The notes under the pieces: generated by a model | Database searches by the model: none | The model's input: the letters and a program-made list of their open reading frames with translations, nothing else | What the model was told of the DNA's origin: nothing | Translations under genes and position numbers: made by a program | Shown: positions 52,396 to 61,198 of the stretch, one piece after another | Layout of the letters: every line of letters starts with the position of its first letter | Numbering within the stretch: position 1 is the first letter of the stretch | Source: Planotetraspora thailandica | Lineage (GTDB): Bacteria > Actinomycetota > Actinomycetes > Streptosporangiales > Streptosporangiaceae | Length of the DNA: 64,000 nucleotides | NCBI RefSeq assembly: GCF_016863335.1 | Contig: NZ_BOOR01000062.1 | Coordinates: 17,312 to 81,311, forward strand | Reading direction: 5' to 3'

Positions 52396-53355
52396 ATGAA
52401 CATCCCCGCAGTGCCCGAACGCGACCTCGCCCCGCAGCCCGCGCGCGACCCGTACCACGCCTACCTCGACGCCCTGCAGAGCCCGGAGTCGAAACGCACG
52501 ATGCGGGGCTGCCTCGACAGGATGGCCCGGCTCATCACCGGAGACCCGCGCGCCACGGGAGCGGGGCAACCGTGGGAACGGCTGCGCTACGAGCACACGA
52601 TCAGGCTCCGCACGCTCATGCGCGAGCAGGGCTGGTCGCCCGCCCACGTCAACAAGCACCTCGTCGCCCTGCGCCGCGTGCTGAAGGAGGCCTGGCGGCT
52701 CGGCCTCATGACCGGCGAGGAGTTCCAGCGGGCCGCCGACCTGCCCGCCTTCAAGCACACCCGGCTGCCCGCGGGCGGCCACGTGCCGCCCGAGGTGCTC
52801 GGCGCCTGCCTGGAGGTCTGCGACGAGGACCACTCCCCCGCGGGAAGGCGCGACGGCGCCATGTTCGCCGTGCTCTACTCGACCGGCTGCCGCAGGGCCG
52901 AACTCGCCGGGCTGCGGCTGACCGACTTCGACCGGCCCGCCCGATCTCTGCGCGTCCTCGGCAAAGGCGACAAGGAACGGCTCGTCTACCTGACGGCCGA
53001 GGCCGTGCAGCGCCTCGACCTGTGGCTGGCCGAGCGCGGGCGCGAGCCGGGGCCGCTGTTCTGCCCGATCAACAAGGCCGGCCGGCTGCGCCTGTCGCAC
53101 ATGACCGGCCAGGCGATCGCCGACGTCGTCGCCCGCCGCCTGGAGGCCGCCGGGGCCTCGAAGCGGACGCCCCACGACTTCCGCCGCACGTTCATCGGCG
53201 AACTGCTCGACGCCGGGGTGGACCTGGCGACCGCCCAGGCGCTGGTCGGCCACGCCTCCCCCGCCACGACGGCCCGCTACGACCGCCGGCCGGAGCGCCG
53301 CCGCCGTGAGGCCGTCGACCGGCTCAAGATCCCCGGTGCCACCGCTCCGCGCTGA
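52396..53355 (+). CDS. Tyrosine recombinase/integrase (XerC/D-like)
   Basis: A 319-residue tyrosine recombinase with all six catalytic residues: Arg166 (STGCRRAELAGL), Lys193 (LGKGDKERLVYL), His260 and Arg263 (TPHDFRRTF), His286 (LVGHASPATTARY) and Tyr295. The SAM-like core-binding domain is at about residues 15-110. There is no excisionase, relaxase or other mobile gene alongside and no obvious att repeat. It overlaps the convergent GNAT gene by 32 bp. It is longer-spaced from XerC/D housekeeping genes and is more likely an orphan or relic integrase than the chromosome-dimer resolvase. Confidence 0.87.
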   Translation: MNIPAVPERDLAPQPARDPYHAYLDALQSPESKRTMRGCLDRMARLITGDPRATGAGQPWERLRYEHTIRLRTLMREQGWSPAHVNKHLVALRRVLKEAWRLGLMTGEEFQRAADLPAFKHTRLPAGGHVPPEVLGACLEVCDEDHSPAGRRDGAMFAVLYSTGCRRAELAGLRLTDFDRPARSLRVLGKGDKERLVYLTAEAVQRLDLWLAERGREPGPLFCPINKAGRLRLSHMTGQAIADVVARRLEAAGASKRTPHDFRRTFIGELLDAGVDLATAQALVGHASPATTARYDRRPERRRREAVDRLKIPGATAPR

Positions 53356-53866
53356 TCCGGTAAAGAACGTGGCGGCGAAGCGGGCTGCCCTCGGCGACCG
53401 CCGGGTGATCGAAGTCCTCCGCCGGGTCGTGTGACATGCCCAGCCTGCGCATGACGGCCTGCGACCTGAGGTTCGGCACGGCCGTGAACGAGACGACCTC
53501 CGTCAGGCCGAGCCGGGTGAACCCGTCGCCGAGGGCCGCCGTCGCCGCCTCGGTGGCGTACCCGTGCCCCCAGGCATGCCTGGCCAGCCGCCACCCGATC
53601 TCCACGCAGGGCGTGAACGCCGCCGTGAAGCGGGGGACCGACAACCCGGTGAAGCCGATGAACGCGCCGTCCGCCTCCACCGCCCAGAGTCCGAACCCCC
53701 GATCGGCGATGTCCGCGGCGATCCTGTCGGCCATCGCGTCACTCTCGGCCCGGCTCAGGACCGCCGGAAAGTGCTCCATGACGGCAGGATCGGCGTTCAG
53801 GGCCGCGAAAGGATCCTTGTCCGCTTCCCGCCAGCGCCGCAGGACCAGCCGCTCCGTCTGAATCAT
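53324..53866 (-). CDS. GNAT acetyltransferase (RimJ/RimL type)
   Basis: A 180-residue acetyltransferase of the Acetyltransf_3 group (TERLVLRRWREADKDPFAAL at the start, EIGWRLARHAWGHGYATEAA for the acetyl-CoA loop, FTAVPNLRSQAVMRRLGMSH). It probably acetylates an N-terminal or small-molecule amine. The ATG at 53866 is preceded by AAAGGGC; an upstream ATG at 53905 would add 13 non-family residues. It is divergent from the XRE regulator. Confidence 0.87.
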   Translation of the reverse strand: MIQTERLVLRRWREADKDPFAALNADPAVMEHFPAVLSRAESDAMADRIAADIADRGFGLWAVEADGAFIGFTGLSVPRFTAAFTPCVEIGWRLARHAWGHGYATEAATAALGDGFTRLGLTEVVSFTAVPNLRSQAVMRRLGMSHDPAEDFDHPAVAEGSPLRRHVLYRISAERWHRGS

Positions 53867-53988
53867 GCAATGCCCTTTCCGGACCACATACTGACATTTC
53901 GGCATACGGGGACTCGCGCGCCGGGACTTGGTAATCCTGGGTGTGACAGGGTCAGGCTGCGATCGTGACGGGCCCGTAATCTGACGGC

Positions 53989-54876
53989 ATGGGCGAGGAC
54001 AACCCTTTGGGGGAATTCCTGCGGACTCGGCGGGAGCGGATCCGCCCGGAGGACGTGGGCCTTCCCGCCATGGGACGCCGCCGGGTTCCCGGCCTGCGGC
54101 GCGAGGAACTGGCCATGCTGGCGGGCATCAGCATCGACTACTACGTGCGGCTGGAGCAAGGCCGTGACCACCGGCCGTCCGAGCAGGTACTCGCGTCGCT
54201 GGCCACGGCTCTGCGGCTCGACGAGAAGGAGCTCGCGCACCTCTACCGGCTCGCGCACCCGGCCCCGCGCAGGCGATCCTCCCGCCACATCGAACGGGTG
54301 CCCAACGGCATCCAGCAGCTGATCATGTCGTGGCCGACCACACCGGCGTTCGTGCAGGGCCGCCACATGGACGTGCTCTGCTCCAACCAGCTGGCCACCG
54401 CGTTGTCCCCGATCTACGCCCGGGGGGTCAACCAGGTGAGGGCGGTGTTCCTCGACCCCGCCGTGCGGGCCCTCCACCGCGACTGGGACCGGGTCACCGC
54501 CGCCGTCGTGGCAGGGCTGCGGGCACGCGTGGCCGGTGAGGCGGGCGCTGAGGCGAGCGACCCCCGCGTGGCCGAGCTGGTCGGCGAGCTGTCGGTCTCC
54601 AGCGAACGTTTCCGCAGGTTGTGGGCCCGCCAGGATGCCAAGCCCACGAGCACCGGCCTCTGCCGCCTCGACCACCCCCAGGTCGGCCTGATCGAGCTGA
54701 GGTACGAGAAGCTCGCAGTCTCCGGCACCGACGGGCAAGTCCTCGTCGTCTACCACGCCGAGCCCGGCAGCGATTCCGAGCAGGCGCTGGTCCTGTTGTC
54801 CGGCATCGCCGCCGACCCCCGCAGGATCCACCGGTCCGGGCAGGCCGCCGGCGGCGGCCGGCTCAGGCAGGACTGA
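53989..54876 (+). CDS. XRE-family regulator with MmyB-like ligand domain
   Basis: A 295-residue regulator. The helix-turn-helix (LGEFLRTRRERIRPEDVGLP, VPGLRREELAMLAGISIDYY, LEQGRDHRPSEQVLASLATA) is followed by a MltR/MmyB-like ligand-binding domain from about residue 105 (NGIQQLIMSWPTTPAFVQGR). Members of this actinobacterial family usually regulate a neighbouring SDR or reductase. Here the divergent GNAT gene is the closest candidate. Confidence 0.9.
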   Translation: MGEDNPLGEFLRTRRERIRPEDVGLPAMGRRRVPGLRREELAMLAGISIDYYVRLEQGRDHRPSEQVLASLATALRLDEKELAHLYRLAHPAPRRRSSRHIERVPNGIQQLIMSWPTTPAFVQGRHMDVLCSNQLATALSPIYARGVNQVRAVFLDPAVRALHRDWDRVTAAVVAGLRARVAGEAGAEASDPRVAELVGELSVSSERFRRLWARQDAKPTSTGLCRLDHPQVGLIELRYEKLAVSGTDGQVLVVYHAEPGSDSEQALVLLSGIAADPRRIHRSGQAAGGGRLRQD

Positions 54877-54901
54877 CCCGTACGGCCGGGCCGTACGCGG
54901 G

Positions 54902-56524
54902 TCAGCCGATGGACTTCAGGAACTTCGCGGCGATCGGGGCGGCCACCGAGCCGCCCATGCCGCCCGCCTCGACGAGCACGGCGAACGCCACGTTCCCCCT
55001 GAAGCCGATGAACCAGGCATGCGTCTTGATGTCCCCGGCGGGACCGAACTCGGCCGTACCCGTCTTGCCCGCCGTACCGGCCGGCAGACCGGAGCCGTGG
55101 GCGGTGCCCTTGGTGACCACGGCACTCATCATGCTGCGCAGCGGAGCGGCCACCCCGTCGGGCAGCGGATTGACGCTCAGCTTCTGCTTGAGCGCGGGCA
55201 CCAGCGTCGGGGGACGCCAGTTGCCGTCGGCGACGGCGGCCGCCACCGCGGCCATCACCAGCGGGCTCGAGGTGATCCGCGCCTGACCGAACGCCTCGGA
55301 GGCGAGCTCCGCGTCGCTGGTCGCCTTCGGCATGCTGGCCTTGGTCGTCGGCACCCCGATGTTGAGCTTCTGGTTGAACCCGAAGAGCGTGGCCGTGTCG
55401 TACAGCTTCTGCGCGCCCAGCTTCGAGGCCGCGAGTGGCGCGAAGGTCGTGTTGCAGGAGTGGGCGTAGGAGTCGGAGAACGTCAGCGAGCCGAACGCCT
55501 CGTGGTCGGAGTTGCGGATGTCCAGCCCGCCGATCTTCGACGTGGCCGGGCAGGTGACCTTGGACGACGGGGTGAGCCCTCCGGCGAGCAGGCCGGCCGC
55601 AGTGATCGTCTTGAACGTGGATCCCGGCGGGTAGATGCCGCCGATCGCCCGGTTGAAGCCACCGACGTTGTTCGCCACGGCGAGGATCTCGCCGGTGGAC
55701 GGCCGGATGGCGACCAGCGACGTGGGCTTCTTGACGTTGCGGACGGCGTCGGCGGCCGCCGCCTGGATGCGCGGGTCGAGGCTCGTCGTGACGGACCTGC
55801 CCGGCTTGCCCTTGATCGTGTGCAGGGTCTCCGTGTGCGACCCGGTGACCTCGATCGTGGTCGTCGGCGTGCCGGCGAGCTGCTTCTGGAAGGTCTCCTG
55901 GAGCCCGCCCCTGCCGATGGCGTTACCGACGCGGTAGGCGGTGCCCAGCTTCTTGACGTCCTTGGCGGTGGCCTTGTCCAGGTAGCCGACGAGCTGCTGG
56001 ACAGAGCCGCCCGGTTCCCCCACGTCGATGCGGTCGCCCTGCGCGTTCATGATCGTTGCCCGGTCGGGCCAGGAGGTCTTCACGGCGAGGTGGTCGGTGC
56101 CGTCCAGCGCCGGATGGACCGACTGGGGCGACCAGTCGACCTTCCAGTAGTGGTCCTTCACCGTGAGGCCGACCTGCGTCTGGTAGGTCCAGTCGCCCAT
56201 GTTCTTCAGGGACGCCGTGACGGTGTACTTGGCCGTCGCGTGTCCGTCGGCGGGAGCGCTGACGGACAGGTCGCTCACGGTCACCTTGGTGGCGCCGAGG
56301 TTCTTGGTCAGCTCCGCGTAGGCGGCGTCGAACCCCGATGCGGGGGCGGCCAGCTCGGTCTTCATGGCCGTGAGGTCGCCGCGGGTCCACGCCGAGGTGA
56401 ACCGCTGCGCCGTCTCCTGCGGGGTGCCCCGTGTGTGCAGCACGTAGTAGGCGCCGCCACCGGCGGCCGCCAGGACGACCACGCCCGCGATCGACGTAAT
56501 TACGATGGTTCGCCCTCGTGGCAC
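54902..56524 (-). CDS. Class B penicillin-binding protein with MecA_N-type domain
   Basis: A 540-residue peptidoglycan transpeptidase. A single N-terminal membrane anchor (IVITSIAGVVVLAAAGGGAY) is followed by an NTF2-like MecA_N domain at about residues 33-145 and a dimerisation region. The transpeptidase motifs are complete: Ser302 in PPGSTFK, SCN at 356-358, and KTGT at 487-490. This layout is that of PbpA/PbpX-like low-molecular class B PBPs of actinobacteria, which may act in sporulation or in beta-lactam tolerance. The start is a GTG at 56524 after GGGGGTAC. Confidence 0.92.
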   Translation of the reverse strand: MPRGRTIVITSIAGVVVLAAAGGGAYYVLHTRGTPQETAQRFTSAWTRGDLTAMKTELAAPASGFDAAYAELTKNLGATKVTVSDLSVSAPADGHATAKYTVTASLKNMGDWTYQTQVGLTVKDHYWKVDWSPQSVHPALDGTDHLAVKTSWPDRATIMNAQGDRIDVGEPGGSVQQLVGYLDKATAKDVKKLGTAYRVGNAIGRGGLQETFQKQLAGTPTTTIEVTGSHTETLHTIKGKPGRSVTTSLDPRIQAAAADAVRNVKKPTSLVAIRPSTGEILAVANNVGGFNRAIGGIYPPGSTFKTITAAGLLAGGLTPSSKVTCPATSKIGGLDIRNSDHEAFGSLTFSDSYAHSCNTTFAPLAASKLGAQKLYDTATLFGFNQKLNIGVPTTKASMPKATSDAELASEAFGQARITSSPLVMAAVAAAVADGNWRPPTLVPALKQKLSVNPLPDGVAAPLRSMMSAVVTKGTAHGSGLPAGTAGKTGTAEFGPAGDIKTHAWFIGFRGNVAFAVLVEAGGMGGSVAAPIAAKFLKSIG

Positions 56525-56628
56525 GCGTACCCCCGTGTTCTTGGGCCAGCAAGCAGTCTCAATAGGTCAGACGACACACTGCGGGACGACGCTGAGCCTA
56601 GCGTGGGCAAAACGTTACCCACACGTCA

Positions 56629-57279
56629 TCAGGCGGCGTTCTTCACGCTTGCCGCGTATCGCGGCACGTATTCCTGGCCGGAGAGCTTCTGGATCGCTGC
56701 CATCACCTCGTCGGTCACGGCCCTGCGGTCGCGGGCGCTGGCGGCGTCGCCGGCGAAGGTCATCGGGGGGCCGATCCGGACGCCGATGCGGTGCAGTCGC
56801 GGCCTGGACTCCCCCGGCGGCAGCACCTTCTCGGTGCCCACCATCGCCACGGGGATCACGGGGGCGCCCGTCGTGAGGGTCAGCCAGGCCACTCCGATCT
56901 TGCCGCGGTAGAGCCTGCCGTCCGGAGACCTGGTGCCCTCCGGGTAGATCCCGAACAGCTCGCCGGAGTTCAGGACCTCCACGGCCGAGTCGAGCATGGC
57001 CTGAGCCGCGGACGCGTTCTCGCGGTCGATCGGCATCGTCCCCATGCCCCGCATCCACGTGGCGGTCAGCCGGTTGCCCGTGAAGTACTCGTTCTTGGCC
57101 ACGAATCGCATCGGTCGGCTGAGCATCGCCGGAAGGAAGAAGGAGTCCAGCACCGACAGGTGGTTGGAGGCCAAGATCGCCGGGCCTGCGGCGGGAATGT
57201 ACTTCCTGCCCTCCACCTTCGGACGCCACAGCAGACGGATCAGCGGGACGGTGACGATCTTGGAAGTGCGGTAAAGCAC
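56629..57279 (-). CDS. 1-acylglycerol-3-phosphate acyltransferase (PlsC family)
   Basis: A 216-residue membrane-associated acyltransferase. The catalytic HX4D is in AILASNHLSVLDSFFLP and the glycerol-phosphate-binding motif is GIYPEGTRSPDGRLYRGK. It would acylate lysophosphatidic acid or a related lysolipid. The GTG at 57279 follows GGAGAG. It is 104 bp before the PBP gene on the same strand, but no functional link is needed. Confidence 0.9.
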   Translation of the reverse strand: MLYRTSKIVTVPLIRLLWRPKVEGRKYIPAAGPAILASNHLSVLDSFFLPAMLSRPMRFVAKNEYFTGNRLTATWMRGMGTMPIDRENASAAQAMLDSAVEVLNSGELFGIYPEGTRSPDGRLYRGKIGVAWLTLTTGAPVIPVAMVGTEKVLPPGESRPRLHRIGVRIGPPMTFAGDAASARDRRAVTDEVMAAIQKLSGQEYVPRYAASVKNAA

Positions 57280-57667
57280 AGGGCTCTCCTCCGGCGTGTG
57301 ATGCGGTCAACCCTAGGACGCGCCACGACCGGGTGGAGTATGTGCCCCGGGCAACTCACGTTCACAAATTTTGTACGGCTCCGCCAAGTCGGACGAGCCC
57401 ACCGTACGGAAAGACGAACACCCCGCGACGCACGAAGCGTCGCGGGGTGTTCACGCCGAGGGCCGATGTGGCGGTCGCCTCCTCGGCGAGATGCACAACA
57501 CGGCTCCAGCCGAACGGTATTCCGTGAAGGCGGTAATTGCGGCCCGGGGGACACAAACCACATCGGCCTCCATGAGCTTAACGGACTCCTCGTGGTGCCT
57601 ATTCCAAAGCAGGGCAGATATGTCCGTTATAGACCGATTTAAGAGCCGTCATTTTTTACGCGACCCC
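57280..57667. other. Intergenic region between plsC-like and DUF3040 genes
   Basis: About 390 bp with no supported gene. It holds a strong hairpin at 57416-57452, an AT-rich patch at 57355-57375 (ACAAATTTTGTACGG) that may be the plsC-like promoter, and a CATTTTTTACG stretch near 57650. Confidence 0.4.
57416..57452. terminator. Perfect 16-bp hairpin, likely terminator
   Basis: GAACACCCCGCGACGC pairs perfectly with GCGTCGCGGGGTGTTC across an ACGAA loop. On the minus strand it is followed by GTCTTTCC, a short T-rich run, so it probably ends transcription coming from the DUF3040 gene. Confidence 0.6.
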
Positions 57668-57934
57668 TCACAGGGGGAACGCGGCCGCCTCGTTGTGCAG
57701 CGCCATGACCAGCAAGGTGGCGACCAGCGTCGCGATCAGCAGCCAGCTCACCGCGATGACAACAGTGGAGCGTCGGGGCTTCCGCAATCGGCGCGAGGAG
57801 CGCTGCCCGCCCTGCGAACGCCGCTCGACCTTCTCGTTGAACGACTCCAGACGGGCGGCGAGCCGGGGATCGTCGTCGGACAGATGCCTCTCGATGATCG
57901 CCAGCATCCGCTCTTCGTCATGCGACCAGGCCAT
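57668..57934 (-). CDS. DUF3040 membrane protein
   Basis: An 88-residue protein of the actinobacterial DUF3040 family: SHDEERMLAIIERHLSDDDP at the N-terminus, then RLAARLESF, a basic stretch, and one membrane helix (STVVIAVSWLLIATLVATLL). Members usually have two helices; here one long helix is evident. Function is unknown. Transcribed toward the hairpin at 57416-57452. Confidence 0.8.
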   Translation of the reverse strand: MAWSHDEERMLAIIERHLSDDDPRLAARLESFNEKVERRSQGGQRSSRRLRKPRRSTVVIAVSWLLIATLVATLLVMALHNEAAAFPL

Positions 57935-58046
57935 GGCGGACCTCCCCGGAACGCAAGGTGTGTGCGGACGTTCTGCCCAACGATGAAGATCGTTAGCCGC
58001 TTTCCAGGCCTCGTATTTACCCGGTCGTGGAGAGTTGCGATCAACG

Positions 58047-58062
58047 TCGAACCTTTGTTCTA
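58047..58062 (+). promoter_or_regulatory. LexA (SOS) box
   Basis: TCGAACCTTTGTTCTA matches the actinobacterial LexA consensus TCGAAC-N4-GTTCGA at all positions but one. It ends 9 bp before the radical SAM gene's ATG, so binding would cover the transcription start. A mycobacterial relative of that gene, Rv2578c, is also known as a DNA-damage-inducible gene. Confidence 0.7.
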
Positions 58063-58071
58063 ATCAAGTTC

Positions 58072-59106
58072 ATGCGCTGGGACAATCTGCGTCTGACCGA
58101 TCACGAACCGCAGGCGGCGCCCGCCCCGCTGTTCGCGCGAGGCGCGGTCGCCCGGACCTTCGACACTCCGGATTTCCGCGGAATCACCTTCTACGAGATC
58201 CACGCCCGGTCGATCATCAACCGCGTCCCCGGGGCCAGCCGGGTGCCGTTCGAATGGACGATCAACCCCTACCGGGGATGCAGCCACGCGTGCACCTACT
58301 GCTTCGCCAGGAAGACGCACGAATACCTGGACCTCGGCTCCGGCGAGGACTTCGACTCCAAGATCATCGTCAAGGTCAACGCCGCCGAGCTCGTGCGCAA
58401 GGAGCTCGCCGTCCCCAGATGGGCCGGCCGGCACATCGCCATGGGCACCAACGTCGACTGCTACCAGCGAGCCGAGGGCCGCTACAAGCTCATGCCGGGG
58501 ATCCTGGCGGCCCTGCGCGACGCGGCCAACCCCTTCTCCATCCTCACCAAGGGATCGCTCATCCTGCGCGACCTCGGCCTGCTGGTCGAGGCCAACGACG
58601 TCACCGACGTCGGCACGGCCGTCTCCGTCGGATTCGTCGACGACGCCATGTGGCGCGCGGTGGAGCCGGGGACACCCCATCCGCGCAAGCGCCTGGAGGT
58701 GTGCGCCACGCTCAACGAGCACGGCATCCGCTGCGGCGTCCTGATGGCCCCGATCCTCCCTTACCTCACCGACACACCGGAGATGCTCGACGAGACCGTA
58801 CGGCGCATCGCGGAAAGCGGCGCCGTCCACATCTCGCCCATCGTCCTCCACCTGCGCCCGGGCGCCCGCGAATGGTTTCTGGCCTGGTTGTCGCGCGAGC
58901 ACCCGCGCCTGGTCCCCCGCTACATGGAGCTGTACGGCAGGGGCGCCTATGCGCCCAAGGCCTACCAGGAGCGTGTCCATCGCGAGGTGGAGGCGCTCGC
59001 CCGCCACCACGGCATCGGCCGATCGAGCCCGCGCGCGGCACGGACCCCGCCCGCCCGCCCGGCCCCCGCGGCCCGGCCCGTGGCCGAACAGCTCACTCTT
59101 CTTTGA
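58072..59106 (+). CDS. Radical SAM protein, Rv2578c family
   Basis: A 344-residue radical SAM enzyme. The cluster motif CxxxCxxC is Cys70, Cys74 and Cys77 in NPYRGCSHACTYCFARKTHE. The family is related to SplB spore photoproduct lyases and the sequence matches Rv2578c-like proteins across the whole length (MGTNVDCYQRAEGRYKLMPG, FSILTKGSLILRDLGLL). The C-terminal 35 residues are a Pro/Ala-rich tail. It would open S-adenosylmethionine to a radical, perhaps for DNA repair. Behind a LexA box, it belongs to the SOS response. The ATG at 58072 is chosen because upstream frames run into the operator. Confidence 0.9.
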   Translation: MRWDNLRLTDHEPQAAPAPLFARGAVARTFDTPDFRGITFYEIHARSIINRVPGASRVPFEWTINPYRGCSHACTYCFARKTHEYLDLGSGEDFDSKIIVKVNAAELVRKELAVPRWAGRHIAMGTNVDCYQRAEGRYKLMPGILAALRDAANPFSILTKGSLILRDLGLLVEANDVTDVGTAVSVGFVDDAMWRAVEPGTPHPRKRLEVCATLNEHGIRCGVLMAPILPYLTDTPEMLDETVRRIAESGAVHISPIVLHLRPGAREWFLAWLSREHPRLVPRYMELYGRGAYAPKAYQERVHREVEALARHHGIGRSSPRAARTPPARPAPAARPVAEQLTLL

Positions 59107-59185
59107 CGGATGCGCCCTCCGGCGGCGTCGAGGGCCACGCCGAACGGGTGAGGGCCACCCGCTCCGGCCGTTACGATCGCCAAGC

Positions 59186-59827
59186 GTGGAGGACTTCGTC
59201 CGCGCCCATACGACGCTCGCGGCGGTGCCGTACGTGCCGGAGGTCCGGCTGCACCTGCTTCATGGCGCGCGCCCGTCCGGCGACGATCAGGATCACGAGC
59301 TGTACGACCTGTGGGAACGGATGGGCCGGCTGCCCTTCTGGGCCTGCGCTTGGGCGGGCGGGCAGGCTCTGGCCCGCCATGTGCTCGACCACCCCGAGAT
59401 CGTGCGCGGGCGGGGCGTGCTCGACCTGGCCTGCGGGTCGGGCCTGGTGGCCATCGCCGCCGCCAAGGCGGGCGCGGCCCGGGTGCGCGCCAACGACGTC
59501 GACCCGCACGCCCTCGCCGCGACCGTGCTCAACGCCGAGGCCAACGACGTGGAGGTGACCGTCGTCGACGGCGACCTCCTCGACTCGACGACCGGTGACG
59601 AGATCGTGCTCGTCGGCGACGCGTTCTATGAGCGGGCTCTGGCCGAGCGGATCATGCCATTCCTCTCCCGGGCCCGCGATGGAGGAGCGGAGGTGCTGGC
59701 AGGGGACGCCGGGCGCCTGTGCTCCTACCTGCCCCGGGAGCGATTCGAGCAGACCGGGCGGCACGCGGTGCCCGCAGCGCTGGAGAACGCGGCGCTCACG
59801 GAAACGACGATCTGGCGCCTTTTGTGA
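59186..59827 (+). CDS. Class I SAM-dependent methyltransferase (ETFB/NNMT-like)
   Basis: A 213-residue methyltransferase of the Methyltransf_16-like group. SAM-binding motif I is GVLDLACGSGLVAIAAAKAG, followed by VRANDVDPHALAATVLNAEA and VGDAFYERALAERIM. The preceding WACAWAGGQALAR is typical of the ETFB lysine methyltransferase family. It may methylate a protein lysine. The GTG at 59186 gives the family start; no strong ribosome site is visible. Its stop codon lies inside a CRP-type palindrome. Confidence 0.85.
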   Translation: MEDFVRAHTTLAAVPYVPEVRLHLLHGARPSGDDQDHELYDLWERMGRLPFWACAWAGGQALARHVLDHPEIVRGRGVLDLACGSGLVAIAAAKAGAARVRANDVDPHALAATVLNAEANDVEVTVVDGDLLDSTTGDEIVLVGDAFYERALAERIMPFLSRARDGGAEVLAGDAGRLCSYLPRERFEQTGRHAVPAALENAALTETTIWRLL

Positions 59828-59838
59828 CGCAAATCACA
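59823..59838. promoter_or_regulatory. CRP/GlxR-type site before the glycosyltransferase
   Basis: TGTGACGCAAATCACA is a perfect TGTGA-N6-TCACA palindrome. It overlaps the stop of the methyltransferase gene and lies 68 bp upstream of the glycosyltransferase start, a usual distance for a CRP-family regulator. Confidence 0.6.
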
Positions 59839-59905
59839 ACAACGAAGCACACTTCCGTTGCGTCTGAGAGATGGGGGATTTAACACGACATAAACGGAGT
59901 ATGAC

Positions 59906-61198
59906 TTGTCTCTCTCAAATCGCGTCGGTGCCGTCACGAAACCGGTCACGGGCGTGGTCAAATCAGCGGCCAAACCGCTGAAGAGGGCCGGGCGTCGGAT
60001 GGTCCTGGGGGCACTCGACGCCCGCAACCGGCAGCGCCTCCGCTCGGCACCGCCCCGCGACGGGAAGCAGATCCGCATCCTGCTCCTGCACGCCAACGGC
60101 ATGGGCGGCACGGTGCGCACGGTGTTCAACCTGGCGGGTCACCTCGCGCGGACCCACGACGTCGAGGTGGTCAGCATCGTCAAGGAGAACGCCGAGCCGT
60201 TCTTCCCCATCCCGCCGGGCGTGCGCGTGCGCTACCTGGAGGACCGCGTCGCCAAGCCCAAGGGCCTGCTGTCGCGTTTCCCGAGCCGGCTGATCCCCAA
60301 GGAGGAAGCGGCCTACCACTGGTTCACGCTGAGGACCGACATCAAGCTGGCCCGCTACATCCGCTCCCGACGCGAGGGCGTCCTCATCGGCACCCGGCCG
60401 GGCCTGAACCTGGTCACCGCGCTTCTCGCCTCGCCGGAGGTCGTCACAGTCGGGCAGGAGCACATGAACCTCACCACCCACCAGCCCTCCGTGCGCAGCC
60501 AGATCGTCCGCCGGTACGGCAAGCTCGACGCGCTGGTCACCCTGACCGAGACCGACCTGCGCAGCTACGAGGCCAAGCTGCAAGACCGCCCCGGCGTGCT
60601 CGCGCAGATCCCCAACGCGGTGACCCCGCTCACCGGCGGCGTCTCGCCGCTCACCGACAAGACCGCCGTCACCGTGGGCCGCCTCACCTGGCAAAAGGGC
60701 CACGACATGCTGATCAGGGCGTGGGTCCACGTCGCGGAGCGCCACCCCGACTGGACCATGCGCATCATCGGCGCCGGCAAGCGGCGGGAGAAGTTGGAGG
60801 CCTCCATCGAGAAACACGGCCTCGTCGGGAAGGTGATCCTCGAGGGCGCGATGAAGGAGGTCGGCCCCGAACTCGCCAAGGCGTCGATGTTCGTGCTGAG
60901 CTCCCGCCACGAGGGCATGCCGATGGTCATCCTCGAGGCCATGAGCAAGGGCCTTCCCGTCGTGAGTTTCGACTGCCCGACCGGGCCCGCCGAGCTGATC
61001 ACCCACGGCCACGACGGACTCGTGATCGACTTCAAGAAGATCGTCCCCCTGGCCGAGGGGATCTGCACGCTCATCGAAGACCAGGACATGCGCGCCAAGC
61101 TCGGCGCCCACGCCCTCGAGACCGCGGCGGGCTACGACATGGAGATCATCGGCAACCGCTGGGAGACGTTCCTCACCTCACTCCTCCAGCGCGGCTGA
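59906..61198 (+). CDS. Family 4 glycosyltransferase
   Basis: A 430-residue GT-B glycosyltransferase. The N-terminal donor-independent domain begins after a basic 50-residue leader (IRILLLHANGMGGTVRTVFN). The GT4 E-x7-E motif is HEGMPMVILEAMSKGLPVVS near residues 335-345, with AVTVGRLTWQKGHDMLIRAW at the start of the second domain. It starts with TTG at 59906 after ACGGAG. It probably adds a sugar to a wall polymer, lipid or glycan using a nucleotide sugar. Transcription may be controlled by the CRP-like site upstream. Confidence 0.9.
   Translation: MSLSNRVGAVTKPVTGVVKSAAKPLKRAGRRMVLGALDARNRQRLRSAPPRDGKQIRILLLHANGMGGTVRTVFNLAGHLARTHDVEVVSIVKENAEPFFPIPPGVRVRYLEDRVAKPKGLLSRFPSRLIPKEEAAYHWFTLRTDIKLARYIRSRREGVLIGTRPGLNLVTALLASPEVVTVGQEHMNLTTHQPSVRSQIVRRYGKLDALVTLTETDLRSYEAKLQDRPGVLAQIPNAVTPLTGGVSPLTDKTAVTVGRLTWQKGHDMLIRAWVHVAERHPDWTMRIIGAGKRREKLEASIEKHGLVGKVILEGAMKEVGPELAKASMFVLSSRHEGMPMVILEAMSKGLPVVSFDCPTGPAELITHGHDGLVIDFKKIVPLAEGICTLIEDQDMRAKLGAHALETAAGYDMEIIGNRWETFLTSLLQRG

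Noticed and set aside
57416..57600. tRNA or other structured RNA gene
   Set aside because: The hairpin is a simple perfect stem; no cloverleaf, T-loop GTTCGA motif or CCA-like end could be placed.
57371..58063. 230-codon plus-strand frame spanning the hairpin region
   Set aside because: It crosses a perfect terminator-like hairpin and the antisense of DUF3040, with no family resemblance.
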